DNA of 64,000 nucleotides, from assembly GCA_023428375.1 (NCBI GenBank), contig JAEYYR010000002.1:310001-374000 (forward strand), in the 5' to 3' direction. This stretch comes from a bacterium (lineage in GTDB: Bacteria > Babelota > Babeliae > Babelales > Babelaceae). The notes under the pieces are model-generated. The model made no database searches and had not been told where the DNA came from. It worked only from the letters and a program-made list of their open reading frames with translations. Numbering within the stretch: position 1 is the first letter of the stretch; each line of letters begins with the position of its first letter. Of this stretch, positions 43,672 to 52,440 are shown in pieces. A program made the position numbers and the translations under genes.

Positions 43672-44346
43672 TTAGTTTAATATTTTTTCGTATTGAATTG
43701 CTTCAAGTGCTTTCATAGGTGCTGGCTGAATTTCAGACTTAACAAATCCTTCAGATTCATATAATTGAATCGCGGCTTCATTAGTCATATTAACATTCAG
43801 ACGAAATTCTTTGATTTCGGGATACATTTCTTTTGCTACTTCTATTGCATACTCAAGAAGCATTCTACCATAACCTTGGTGTCTAAATTCTTGGGAAACC
43901 GCTAAGCATTCAAGTTCAATATAATAAGCGCATTCTTCGAGCGTTTTTTTAACTTGGGGCGCGATTTGAAGAATTTGCTCTTCTGAAAAATCAGGAAGTC
44001 CCATCAGTGCAAATTGCTCTTGCATGTCTTTGACGCAAATTTCACGCGCTTTATGAAATTCTATAAAGCCAATAACTTTGTCGTTAAGTAAAAGTACTTT
44101 AGTATAATTTTCTTCTTTATCAAAAAGTGCTGCGATTTCTAATCTTGCTTGAGCAATAAAAGCACCTTCAGGCATACCACTACGAGTTACTACAGAATAA
44201 CCAGCCAAAAATTTTTCTGGATTTTCAAATGCGATAGAAATGATTGCATTTTTATGATCTGGTTGATAATCAATGATGATGGGTTGAGGTTTTTCGTGGG
44301 CGAATAGTAAAGATGTGCATAATAAACTTAATAAGAATTTATTCAT
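43672..44346 (-). CDS. Exported GNAT-family N-acetyltransferase
   Basis: 224 residues. A signal peptide (MNKFLLSLLCTSLLFAHE) precedes a GNAT domain: strand and helix IGFIEFHKA near 92-100, acetyl-CoA motif A with ECLAVSQEFRHQGYGRMLL (R-x-x-G-x-G at 155-160) and motif B NEAAIQLYESEGF. GNAT enzymes need acetyl-CoA, which is absent from the periplasm, so an exported one suggests action inside a host cell. Substrate unknown. AGGAG lies just upstream of the start. Confidence 0.8.
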   Translation of the reverse strand: MNKFLLSLLCTSLLFAHEKPQPIIIDYQPDHKNAIISIAFENPEKFLAGYSVVTRSGMPEGAFIAQARLEIAALFDKEENYTKVLLLNDKVIGFIEFHKAREICVKDMQEQFALMGLPDFSEEQILQIAPQVKKTLEECAYYIELECLAVSQEFRHQGYGRMLLEYAIEVAKEMYPEIKEFRLNVNMTNEAAIQLYESEGFVKSEIQPAPMKALEAIQYEKILN

Positions 44347-44450
44347 GAAGAACTCCTAATACCTGGTTATGCTTCGCTAATCGGTATGAGATTTGATGTG
44401 GATTACTACTCAGAATTAAAGACGTATTAAAAGATAGGATTTATAAAGTA

Positions 44451-44526
44451 TGGTCGGGGTGGCCAGACTCGAACCGACAACCCCTCGCTCCCAAAGCGAG
44501 TGCGCTACCAATTGCGCCACACCCCG
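44451..44526 (-). tRNA. tRNA-Pro (anticodon UGG)
   Basis: 76 bases including an encoded CCA. The acceptor stem CGGGGTG pairs with CACCCCG, discriminator A. D-stem GCGC, anticodon stem CTCGC/GCGAG with loop TTTGGGA (anticodon TGG), and a T-loop TTCGAGT are all in place. Confidence 0.95.
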
Positions 44527-44595
44527 ACAAAATTTATTTCAAAAGATAGATGTACAAGTAATTTATACCTTTTTTTATAACCTTGCAAGCAAAAT

Positions 44596-45105
44596 TTAGA
44601 TATTTTTTATCTTAATTTCACTTAAAGTTCCTTTAATGTATACATGAACCTGAGGCTGTTCCTCAAATCCAGGAGTACGATAGGTATAGGTGCCTAGCGT
44701 GATCATTGTTTCGTCAGGAAAGCGCACGCTTGCCAAACTTGAGTCAGCAGTAATTTTTATAGGTTTTGCGGGATCCAATAAAATTTTTATCGAGCTGCAT
44801 ACGCCTTCAATGACGATGTCATGTTGTTTGCTGCAATCGATTGATGCGAGATTAATTTTCTTTGATGCAAAAAAAAGTGAATAACGATCTTTTAATACAC
44901 CATCGCTTGATAATGATTCTTTTTCTGAACTTAAGAAATAAAATGATTGACCGTGATGGCTTTTTGCAAGAAGCCAAAATCCGGTAAACATAATAATGAT
45001 ACCCGTCATAATACGCAAAATCATCGGCAAATCACGCGTAATGAGAGACAATCCAAAGAGAATGAAAAGCAAGCCAAGGGTTGCAGGAGAGTTATTTGAG
45101 AACAT
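44596..45105 (-). CDS. LiaF-like membrane protein
   Basis: 169 residues. Two N-terminal hydrophobic segments (about 8-24 and 28-48) are followed by a soluble beta-rich domain. That domain (DIVIEGVCSSIKILLDPAKPIKITADSS split over a few strands, ending VHVYIKGTLSEIKIKNI) looks like the LiaF/VraT-type C-terminal beta-helix seen in cell-envelope stress sensors. It is the last gene of a minus-strand group that begins just after tRNA-His with three tiny membrane proteins. No sensor kinase is near. The family call is moderate. Confidence 0.65.
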   Translation of the reverse strand: MFSNNSPATLGLLFILFGLSLITRDLPMILRIMTGIIIMFTGFWLLAKSHHGQSFYFLSSEKESLSSDGVLKDRYSLFFASKKINLASIDCSKQHDIVIEGVCSSIKILLDPAKPIKITADSSLASVRFPDETMITLGTYTYRTPGFEEQPQVHVYIKGTLSEIKIKNI

Positions 45106-45114
45106 AGTAAAGAT

Positions 45115-45294
45115 TTATTCGAATAGGTAAGAATATAAATTTTTTGAGTATGTAATTAGAACGCCATTAACGGTACCAAATATAAATGCGGCTAAGAGAC
45201 TTGGTGCCTTTACAGTAAATAAATACACGGAAGATGCATATCCTAGTAAAAGAAAAATGCTTATTAAACAACCAATTATAAATTTATAATTCAT
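45115..45294 (-). CDS. Tiny membrane protein
   Basis: 59 residues from the ATG at 45294, two bases after the stop of the previous small gene. Two hydrophobic segments: FIIGCLISIFLLLGYASSVYLF and a second LLAAFIFGTVNGVLI. Nine bases separate it from the LiaF-like gene. Part of a three-gene series of similar size; function unknown. Confidence 0.5.
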   Translation of the reverse strand: MNYKFIIGCLISIFLLLGYASSVYLFTVKAPSLLAAFIFGTVNGVLITYSKNLYSYLFE

Positions 45295-45296
45295 AA

Positions 45297-45497
45297 TTAA
45301 CCTACTAAAATTTGTATAAGTGAATAAATTGACCAACCTGAAAGAATAATGAGTAATTGATATCTTAGAAAATTTTTACGGTTTTTATAAAAGCGAGGAA
45401 TTCGATCTTCTAAAAGGGGCTTAAATAAAGTCATTATGCTTGCGAATGCCATGTTTAACCAAAACATGACAAGAAAAAACTGCGTATCGGTAATCAT
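45297..45497 (-). CDS. Tiny membrane protein
   Basis: 66 residues with two hydrophobic segments (FFLVMFWLNMAFASIMTLF and LIILSGWSIYSLIQIL) joined by a basic loop (RIPRFYKNRKNF). The start overlaps the upstream stop in an ATGA arrangement. Function unknown. Confidence 0.5.
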   Translation of the reverse strand: MITDTQFFLVMFWLNMAFASIMTLFKPLLEDRIPRFYKNRKNFLRYQLLIILSGWSIYSLIQILVG

Positions 45498-45688
45498 AGA
45501 TAATTAAAGAATTTGAGCAATAAATATGCCGCTATGGCACATCCTGTAAAAAATCCCAAAATACTATCTGTGTATTTGTTTTTAGGAAAATAATATTCAA
45601 GAATTGGTTTTAAGATTAGAAAAAATAGCACTACAAAAAAGGTACTATAGAGAGTTGTAAACAAGATAAATTCATAAAATGTAAGCAT
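45494..45688 (-). CDS. Tiny membrane protein
   Basis: 64 residues from the ATG at 45688; a GTG at 45760, just after tRNA-His, is a possible longer start (88 residues), but neither has a strong ribosome site. Two hydrophobic segments (about 5-27 and near the C-terminus, GFFTGCAIAAYLLLKFF) joined by a loop with PKNKY. First protein gene downstream of tRNA-His, so it may be read from the tRNA promoter. Function unknown. Confidence 0.5.
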   Translation of the reverse strand: MLTFYEFILFTTLYSTFFVVLFFLILKPILEYYFPKNKYTDSILGFFTGCAIAAYLLLKFFNYL

Positions 45689-45770
45689 GTAGAAATACCA
45701 GATAAATGTATTTTGAGGTTTTTGAGTTTGTTTTTTGAAGAGAAATACGGAATTGTTCACTAAGACTTTT

Positions 45771-45847
45771 TGGGGTGAACGGTGGGGATCGAACCCACGA
45801 CCCTCAGAGCCACAACCTGATGCTCTACCAACTGAGCTACGTTCACC
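45771..45847 (-). tRNA. tRNA-His (anticodon GUG)
   Basis: 77 bases with encoded CCA. Acceptor GTGAACG pairs with CGTTCAC. It carries the histidine identity elements: an extra G at position -1 opposite discriminator C73. Anticodon loop TTGTGGC gives GTG. Confidence 0.96.
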
Positions 45848-45898
45848 ACATATGCACTATAGTATAGGTTTTTCCTCACAAAATGCAAAATATTTTTG

Positions 45899-46720
45899 TT
45901 ATTTAGTCAGTGGAATCAACGGTAGGGTGCTACCACCAGCCACTTGAGGCAATCTGCCATCCCATTTTTCAATCGCTTTAATCTGAGCTTCAATTTCTTG
46001 AAGTTTAATCAATTCTTGCGTCACGGCAGCTTTTCGAGCATTTAATGAATATGCTTCAGCGTCTGCGCGTGTCTTGGTTTGTACCGCTTCTTCTTTGATC
46101 TTTTCGGTCAAATTTTTAGCTTGTTTTGCATGTTGTTCAGCAATCTGTTTTTCTTCAACTGCTTTGATAAACTCTTTAGAAAAATCTAAATGAGTAAAGT
46201 TGAAGTCAACAAGCTCGATGTAGCGGGTAGCAAATCGTTCTGCAAGTTCTTTGATTACCATGTCTTTTGCTTCATGACGACGTTGGATCAAATCTTCTGC
46301 CGTAAATTTTGCAACAACTGACTTCAAAGTTTCTTGGGTGAATGGATCAATAATAATCGTCTCATATTGTGTGCCAATTTCTTGGTACAGTAATAATGGA
46401 TTTTTTATGCGATAATTGACCACCATTCCTACCGATACTGGTTGTAAGTCTTTAGACATTGCCAGCGTTTCAATATCAGGAAATGCTTTACGAATTCTGA
46501 GGTCCATAGGCACAACGGAATCTACAAACGGAATTTTGGAGTAAAATCCAGGATTAGTTTCAGCTTTTAGAATGCGACCAAGTCGAATTTGTAAGGCACA
46601 TTGCCCGGGATTAACCGTATAAAATGCTTCGTTCCACAGGAGCGCAATGCTCAATGCAGCAAGTACAAAAGTAATGAGAAAAAATGGTACGTATGAACGT
46701 TCATTGTGTGTGTTGTACAT
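45899..46720 (-). CDS. Prohibitin-like SPFH membrane protein
   Basis: 273 residues. One N-terminal transmembrane segment (about 10-30), then a SPFH/band 7 domain: YTVNPGQCALQIRLGRIL, PGFYSKIPFVDSVVPMDLRIR, and VNYRIKNP, followed by an Ala/Lys/Glu-rich coiled coil (about 185-250). The order and length match prohibitins and HflC-type proteins, which form periplasmic rings around FtsH proteases. No ftsH is in the window. It is distinct from the flotillin at 23410. Confidence 0.85.
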   Translation of the reverse strand: MYNTHNERSYVPFFLITFVLAALSIALLWNEAFYTVNPGQCALQIRLGRILKAETNPGFYSKIPFVDSVVPMDLRIRKAFPDIETLAMSKDLQPVSVGMVVNYRIKNPLLLYQEIGTQYETIIIDPFTQETLKSVVAKFTAEDLIQRRHEAKDMVIKELAERFATRYIELVDFNFTHLDFSKEFIKAVEEKQIAEQHAKQAKNLTEKIKEEAVQTKTRADAEAYSLNARKAAVTQELIKLQEIEAQIKAIEKWDGRLPQVAGGSTLPLIPLTK

Positions 46721-46745
46721 AATGCGTTCCTTCCAGAATAGTGAA

Positions 46746-47109
46746 TTAAATGTCTTTAGGGCTTTTTTCTTTAGGAATACAACTTTTTTGGTAAAGTTCT
46801 TTTAGTTGATTGTATCTGTTTTTTGGGTCAACGAGTGATAACCAAGATGCTCGTCCATTATGACGTGCAATATAATAAGACGATGCTGTATAGAGCTGTG
46901 TAGCAGAATCGTAAGATGCTTTATTGGTTGTGGTTTCGTATCTTGTAACAGAGCCTTCAACATACATGTGAATGCCGGGATCTCTCTGTTTCTTAGCTAA
47001 TGCTGTAGGGTTAACAGGATTTAAGCCGGGGAGTTCTCAAGTTTCTGTCTGAAGTTACAATGCTCATAGGAAGCATTAAAACGAGGAGTGATGTATTCAG
47101 ATTAAACAT
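46746..47109 (-). pseudogene. Frameshifted family B small secreted protein
   Basis: A start at 47109 with AAAGGGAT upstream opens a signal-peptide frame (MFNLNTSLLVLMLPMSIVTS) that stops after about 32 codons. The remaining gene continues in the +1 frame to 46746. Removing one base in the C-run on the minus strand (GGGG at 47028-47031 on the plus strand) joins the two into a protein of about 120 residues. The joined protein has the family B pattern: NKASYDSATQLYTASSY and DPKNRYNQLKELYQ. It could be a real pseudogene, a slippage site or a sequencing error. Confidence 0.65.
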
Positions 47110-47305
47110 AGTAATCCCTTTCATTAAATAATTACTTATTAAATAGTGTATAAAATTTCTATTATTAATCAAAATTTTTTGTAAATTTGATTAATTTGAC
47201 TGTTTTTTGGCCCATTTTATTGGTTTGAGGATAATAACTTCAAAAAATTGTAATTTTTGGTAGTATTATTTATTAGATATTATCCACATAGAAAAGAAAA
47301 AGAGT

Positions 47306-49831
47306 ATGAAAACAAGCAAAAATTCAATACGTGTTATAGGGGCACGAGAACACAATTTAAAAAATATTAGTGTCGAAATCCCTAAAAATACCTTAACGGT
47401 CATTACCGGGCCTTCTGGTTCGGGTAAAAGCTCTTTGGCTATGGATGTTATACATGCCGAGGGCCAGCGTCGTTACCTTGAATCCTTATCTTCTTATGCG
47501 CGTCAATTTTTGGGCATGCCTAAAAAGCCTGATGTAGATTCAATTGAAGGTTTATGTCCTGCTATTGCTATTGATCAGAAAACGGTCGGTAAAAACCCTC
47601 GTTCAACGGTGGGTACTATTACTGAATTATATGATTACTTACGGGTGCTTTTTGCACGTGTAGGTGATGTATTCTGTCCAAATTGTCACAAAGCTATTCA
47701 AGCTGCATCACCTGAGGTGGTGGGTTCTCTCATTTTTGAACGTTATAAAGGTTCATTTGTAATGATAGGTGCGCTCATTGCTCAGGAAAAGAAGGGTGAA
47801 TTTGCGCAAGAATTAAAACAGCTTATTGATAAAGGTTTTACCAGATTTATTATTGATGGACAGCGAAAAATTGTTCGTTCGGCTGATGAAATTGTTGCAT
47901 TGGGTCTAAAAAAGACCTATAAGCACACCATCATGGTGTTGATTGATGCGTGTGATGTTGAGAAAGGTGAATCAGCACGAATCCATGAAGCAGTGGAAAA
48001 AGCATTTTCACTTTCAGGTACTTGTACGGTGCACATTGGTGAAAATTATGATGTGTATTCAGCGCAACGTATGTGTACCACCTGTGGGTGGTCAGCGCCT
48101 GAATTAGAACCACGATTATTTTCATTCAACTCTCCTATTGGTGCGTGTAAAGCGTGTCACGGATTAGGTACCAGTATCGAGTATGCATATAAATCTCAAG
48201 ATGAAGAGGGCGATTTTAAAGAAGTGCCATGCGCTCAATGTGGTGGCAAACGATTAAATCCTCAAGCACTTGCGGTAAAAATTCAAGGTAAAAATATTTT
48301 TGAATTGAGTGAATTATCGCTCAAGCACGCGCAACAATTTTTCTCTACATTACAGCTTCCTGCATATCAAATGACGGTGGCGGACAAATTATTAAAAGAG
48401 ATTAATAACCGTATTAATTTCTTATGTGATGTTGGATTAAATTACTTATCAATGAATCGTACTTCACGTACATTATCTGGTGGTGAAGGACAACGTATTC
48501 GAATTGCAACACAACTAGGATCACAATTAAGTGGTATCGTGTATATTCTTGATGAGCCAAGCATTGGCTTACATCAACGAGATAACGATCGTTTGATTGG
48601 CACCTTGCTGCGTCTACGAGATCAGGATAATACCGTATTAGTAGTCGAGCATGATCATGATACTATGATGGCATCAGACTATATCATTGATATGGGACCT
48701 GCCGCAGGTATATTGGGTGGTGCAGTGATTGCAGCGGGTACGCCAAGTGAAATTCAGAAGAATAAAGCTTCTTTAACTGGTGCATATCTTTCTGGTCGTC
48801 GTTCTATTCCGTGTCCAACAAAGCGTCGTCAACCTAAAAGCTTTATTACGGTCCATGATGTATCGGCACATAATCTGAAGCATTTTGATGCTAAATTTCC
48901 ACTCGGTGTATTGTGTGGTATTTCGGGCGTATCAGGCTCAGGTAAAAGTTCATTAATTATGGAAGAATTGGTGCCAGCAGTTAAGTCGGCATTTACTACA
49001 GGATCTCCTGCTGACGTAAGTAAAATTACGGGCATCGATACGCTTGAGAGTATGGTGGTAATTGACCAATCGCCAATAGGCAGAACACCACGTTCAAACC
49101 CAGCAACGTATTTAGGTATCTTTGATGATATTCGTAAATTATATGCATCGTTACCTGAAAGTAATATCCGTGGATATACCCCAGGTCGCTTTAGCTTTAA
49201 CGTTGGTGAAGGTCGTTGTGCAACGTGTAATGGTGACGGTACGTTAACGATTTCTATGCATTTCTTGCCTGACGTTGTAATGACGTGTAACCGTTGCAAA
49301 GGATTACGTTATAATCCGCAGACGTTAGAGATTATGTATAAAGGCAAAAATATTGCTGAAGTATTAGCAATGTCTGCTCGAGAAGCGTTAGAATTCTTTG
49401 CGCACCATACCGCTTTAGCAAAACGTTTAGCATTGATGTGTGAAGTTGGTCTCGATTATGTAACCCTCGGACAATCTTCTACTACGCTTTCGGGTGGTGA
49501 GGCTCAACGTATTAAATTAGTTGATGAACTTGCAAAACGTGGTAGCAATACCTTGTATATTCTCGATGAACCAACGACTGGTTTGCACACCAGTGATATT
49601 GAAAAATTATTACATGTGTTTACTCGCTTAGTTGATAAAGGTAATACCTTAGTGATTATTGAACATAATATTGATGTGTTAAAAACGATGGATTATCTCA
49701 TTGACCTTGGCCCAGAAGCTGGCGAAGATGGCGGTTTCATTGTCGCGCAAGGTACGCCAGAAGTTGTCGCCCAATCAACAAAAAGCTATACTGCACGCTA
49801 TATAAAACCGTTGCTGAATAAGGATAAATAA
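47306..49831 (+). CDS. uvrA: UvrA excinuclease ABC subunit A, lacking the insertion domain
   Basis: 841 residues, about 100 fewer than typical UvrA. Damage-recognition ATPase of nucleotide excision repair. Two ABC units with Walker A GPSGSGKSS (35-43) and GVSGSGKSS, signatures LSGGE twice, and DEPSIGLH / DEPTTGLH. The UvrB-binding domain (about 120-240) and the zinc modules CTTCGW..CKACHG and CATCNGDG..CNRCKG remain. In E. coli about 125 residues of insertion domain follow GLG before C-x-x-C; here only about 30 do. The following gene starts 2 bases after the stop. Confidence 0.95.
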   Translation: MKTSKNSIRVIGAREHNLKNISVEIPKNTLTVITGPSGSGKSSLAMDVIHAEGQRRYLESLSSYARQFLGMPKKPDVDSIEGLCPAIAIDQKTVGKNPRSTVGTITELYDYLRVLFARVGDVFCPNCHKAIQAASPEVVGSLIFERYKGSFVMIGALIAQEKKGEFAQELKQLIDKGFTRFIIDGQRKIVRSADEIVALGLKKTYKHTIMVLIDACDVEKGESARIHEAVEKAFSLSGTCTVHIGENYDVYSAQRMCTTCGWSAPELEPRLFSFNSPIGACKACHGLGTSIEYAYKSQDEEGDFKEVPCAQCGGKRLNPQALAVKIQGKNIFELSELSLKHAQQFFSTLQLPAYQMTVADKLLKEINNRINFLCDVGLNYLSMNRTSRTLSGGEGQRIRIATQLGSQLSGIVYILDEPSIGLHQRDNDRLIGTLLRLRDQDNTVLVVEHDHDTMMASDYIIDMGPAAGILGGAVIAAGTPSEIQKNKASLTGAYLSGRRSIPCPTKRRQPKSFITVHDVSAHNLKHFDAKFPLGVLCGISGVSGSGKSSLIMEELVPAVKSAFTTGSPADVSKITGIDTLESMVVIDQSPIGRTPRSNPATYLGIFDDIRKLYASLPESNIRGYTPGRFSFNVGEGRCATCNGDGTLTISMHFLPDVVMTCNRCKGLRYNPQTLEIMYKGKNIAEVLAMSAREALEFFAHHTALAKRLALMCEVGLDYVTLGQSSTTLSGGEAQRIKLVDELAKRGSNTLYILDEPTTGLHTSDIEKLLHVFTRLVDKGNTLVIIEHNIDVLKTMDYLIDLGPEAGEDGGFIVAQGTPEVVAQSTKSYTARYIKPLLNKDK

Positions 49832-49833
49832 TC

Positions 49834-50655
49834 ATGATATCAATGAAACGTTTAGCATTAATGCTCGTTTTAGTCACACAGACCAATGTTGAACTTTTAT
49901 CATTGACGTTATCTGACCTCAATATTGAGCACCATAAAAAACAGTATCTTCAAGATGAACATCGTGCATTGTTAATGCGTATAGGCCTCAGCACCACCAT
50001 GCTTGCATCAAGTGCGGGCGGTTTTTTGTGGTGGATGTCTCGACATCGTCAATGCACGGATATTTTAGCCGCTGCGTTAGTAAAGGTACCTGAAGACAAA
50101 ATCAAAGATACTTTTGCATCGATATTTGCAGAAAAAAGAGACGATTCGTGGAGAGCCTGGTTTATCTGGGCGGGAAGCTCATTAATTTCCTTGCCGGTAT
50201 TATTGGTTAGAAAAGAGATATCAGATTTTGCTTATAAACTATTTAATCCTTATTTGCGTCAGGCATTCAAATTACCTGGTATGCGATTACTCGTATTACC
50301 TCCACATGTACATGCCTATTTGCTCTATCATTCGCATGTAAAAACTTGTATTAATGATATTGAAGCAAAAGTGAATCTTGGTCTTTCTCAACAAGAAATA
50401 AGTGAATGGCTAGAAAATTCTGGTGTTATAACATTATTTGTTGATTCATTAGAAAAGCTTGTTGGACAATGTGAAGCTGCATTGCCGAAGTTGCGTGAAA
50501 AAAATATTGAATATAATCGTGCATTGCAACTGATTTTAGAATTAAGAACTCAAATATCATTATTTGATCCTCATCAAACTCCAGAAAAAGCACGTGCATT
50601 TTACGCAGAATTAGAAGGCAAGTTGCGTACCTTCGCTGATTTGCAAGTAATTTAA
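49834..50655 (+). CDS. Membrane protein of unknown function
   Basis: 273 residues. A hydrophobic N-terminus (MISMKRLALMLVLVTQTNVELLSL) is probably a signal peptide; two further hydrophobic segments lie near 50-68 (TTMLASSAGGFLWWM) and 108-124 (WFIWAGSSLISLPVLL). The C-terminal part (about 150-273) is helical with heptads. AAGGA precedes the ATG at 49834; an alternative ATG is at 49843. Closely spaced after uvrA, so co-transcribed, but no repair role can be inferred. No family recognised. Confidence 0.65.
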   Translation: MISMKRLALMLVLVTQTNVELLSLTLSDLNIEHHKKQYLQDEHRALLMRIGLSTTMLASSAGGFLWWMSRHRQCTDILAAALVKVPEDKIKDTFASIFAEKRDDSWRAWFIWAGSSLISLPVLLVRKEISDFAYKLFNPYLRQAFKLPGMRLLVLPPHVHAYLLYHSHVKTCINDIEAKVNLGLSQQEISEWLENSGVITLFVDSLEKLVGQCEAALPKLREKNIEYNRALQLILELRTQISLFDPHQTPEKARAFYAELEGKLRTFADLQVI

Positions 50656-50662
50656 TTTTGCT

Positions 50663-51133
50663 ATGAATGTCATTAACGATTATCAAATTATTCCCGAAGG
50701 TGAATCTTTTTCACCTTCGCTAGAAGTTGTAGGCTGCTTTATAGAGTACGAATCTAAAGTATTGTACATACTGAGAAACCCAGCAATTTCGCAAGGTAAT
50801 AAATGGGGCATACCAGCGGGCAAACTTGAAAAGAATGAAGCATTAATTGCTGGATGTATTCGTGAAGTTTGGGAAGAAGTTGGTGTCGCGCTCAACGCAG
50901 AAAATGTACAATACGTTAATAAATTACAGATGAGAAAATTAGATACCGATTATATTTTTCATATCTTCTTTACCCAATTTTTGAATAAACCATCCATTAA
51001 TTTATGTATCAATGAATGTATAGATGCGCAATGGTTAACGATTGAAGAAATTTCTCAATTGCCACTCATTTCTGGTGCTCCATCTATACTACTAATTTAT
51101 CAATCATGGCGAAAAACGCTGTCTAATCAATAA
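50663..51133 (+). CDS. Nudix hydrolase
   Basis: 156 residues. The Nudix box is complete and correctly spaced: Gly53, five residues, Glu59, seven residues, then REVWEEVGV (67-75). It should cleave a nucleoside diphosphate linked to another moiety, using a divalent metal. The N-terminal GNKWGIPAGK is also typical. Seven bases after the membrane protein gene. The specific substrate cannot be read from the sequence. Confidence 0.88.
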   Translation: MNVINDYQIIPEGESFSPSLEVVGCFIEYESKVLYILRNPAISQGNKWGIPAGKLEKNEALIAGCIREVWEEVGVALNAENVQYVNKLQMRKLDTDYIFHIFFTQFLNKPSINLCINECIDAQWLTIEEISQLPLISGAPSILLIYQSWRKTLSNQ

Positions 51134-51204
51134 AAATTATCTTTATAATTGTATTAATGCGCAGTAGAATGGTTGATAAATTCAACGTTCTACTGAGTGA
51201 AAAT

Positions 51205-52440
51205 ATGGTATATCTGTTATTATTTTTAATATTGTTTTCTAGTGCAAAAGATGAAACATATGGAATTTTGCATAAAGATATCATGAATATAGTGACTGAC
51301 GAGGTATATTATGAATCTTTAAAGGATCTCCATTTAGCGACAAATATAACAGAATGTTACAAAGCGATGGTACCATTCAATAATTTAGTAAAGATAAATA
51401 AAGCTATTTATACATCTAATAAATATTCGTTACGTGCACTGAATGCATGTGCTCGATTTAAAATTGACGACTTTAATGTTCAGCGCGAGAAATTATTTAG
51501 TAAACGGCATAGCTCTCATTTAGAATGGTTTCTTTCAAATCCATTTTGTCAGCCAAGTGAAGATGTTTCATGGTACACTTTTACGCCATTAAATGCACAA
51601 CAACGCGAGATTGTTTTTCAGCAACGAATAGATATTAACCAACCGGTTAAGAATGTTAACGTGACGCATTATATTGATATGCGCCCTGGTTATTATGCAT
51701 TAACTAATATTCTTCCATTGCAGATTGTTTGTACAACCGGAGAAATCGCCGATATTCGATTTTTTATTCGTGACTGCGGAGCAAATCCAAATGCCGTGGA
51801 TTCTAAAGGACAAACAGCCCTTATTCATTTGTGTAGCAACAAAGAGATTGGATATTATCAAGGCTTAGAAAAGCAATTAGCAATTGCACAGGAATTAATT
51901 AAGTTTGGCTGTGATCCCAATATGCAAGATAAAACCGGTACTACTGCTTTAATGTACGCCATTAAGACAGATTATTACGTGCAATGTGACAAATGGACAG
52001 ATAGTGGAAATCCATTTTGCACGATTCCTGGAGTTCGTCCTCATCAGATGTTAAATTTACCATTAATTGAATATCTGATAGATGTCAGTGATGTAAATAT
52101 CATTGATAACGACGGCAATTCTGCGTTATTGCTTGCATCCCATACGTGTTTAAATCCTTATATTATTCAAAAATTACTCTGTCGCAATGCTCAAGTTACC
52201 ATTAAAAACAAATTGGATGAATCGCCTTTGCATTGGGCATATTATTGGAAAAAAGTTTTAAAAAAATCAATCAATCAAGAAATTATAAATTCATTAATAA
52301 GTAACCTGCCTCCAAGACGGCTTAAGCGTCATACCCTCTGTAAAGATACTATGCTTTATAATCTCCTTTATGGACATTATTCAGCCTTGAAAAATATAGT
52401 AGCAGGGCCCTATAAGTTATTCTTTGCAGGACATGAATAA
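51205..52440 (+). CDS. Secreted F-box-like ankyrin-repeat protein 1
   Basis: 411 residues from the ATG at 51205, which gives a signal peptide (MVYLLLFLILFSSA); an ATG at 51157 would add 16 residues in front. Residues about 20-75 carry an F-box-like segment (DIMNIVTDEV..., FNNLVKINKAIYTSN). The ankyrin region has repeats with GANPNAVDSKGQTALIHL, GCDPNMQDKTGTTALMYA and DVNIIDNDGNSALLLAS. It shares with the three following genes a C-terminal tail after the repeats. The next gene starts in the stop codon. A host-directed effector is the likely role. Confidence 0.8.
   Translation: MVYLLLFLILFSSAKDETYGILHKDIMNIVTDEVYYESLKDLHLATNITECYKAMVPFNNLVKINKAIYTSNKYSLRALNACARFKIDDFNVQREKLFSKRHSSHLEWFLSNPFCQPSEDVSWYTFTPLNAQQREIVFQQRIDINQPVKNVNVTHYIDMRPGYYALTNILPLQIVCTTGEIADIRFFIRDCGANPNAVDSKGQTALIHLCSNKEIGYYQGLEKQLAIAQELIKFGCDPNMQDKTGTTALMYAIKTDYYVQCDKWTDSGNPFCTIPGVRPHQMLNLPLIEYLIDVSDVNIIDNDGNSALLLASHTCLNPYIIQKLLCRNAQVTIKNKLDESPLHWAYYWKKVLKKSINQEIINSLISNLPPRRLKRHTLCKDTMLYNLLYGHYSALKNIVAGPYKLFFAGHE

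Noticed and set aside
45735..45947. Plus-strand ORF containing GSNPRPSEPQPDALPTELRSPH
   Set aside because: It runs across the complement of tRNA-His; this peptide is a well-known false protein from tRNA genes.
48829..49299. Minus-strand ORF of 156 codons inside uvrA
   Set aside because: Antisense to conserved uvrA motifs; no domain and no start signal.
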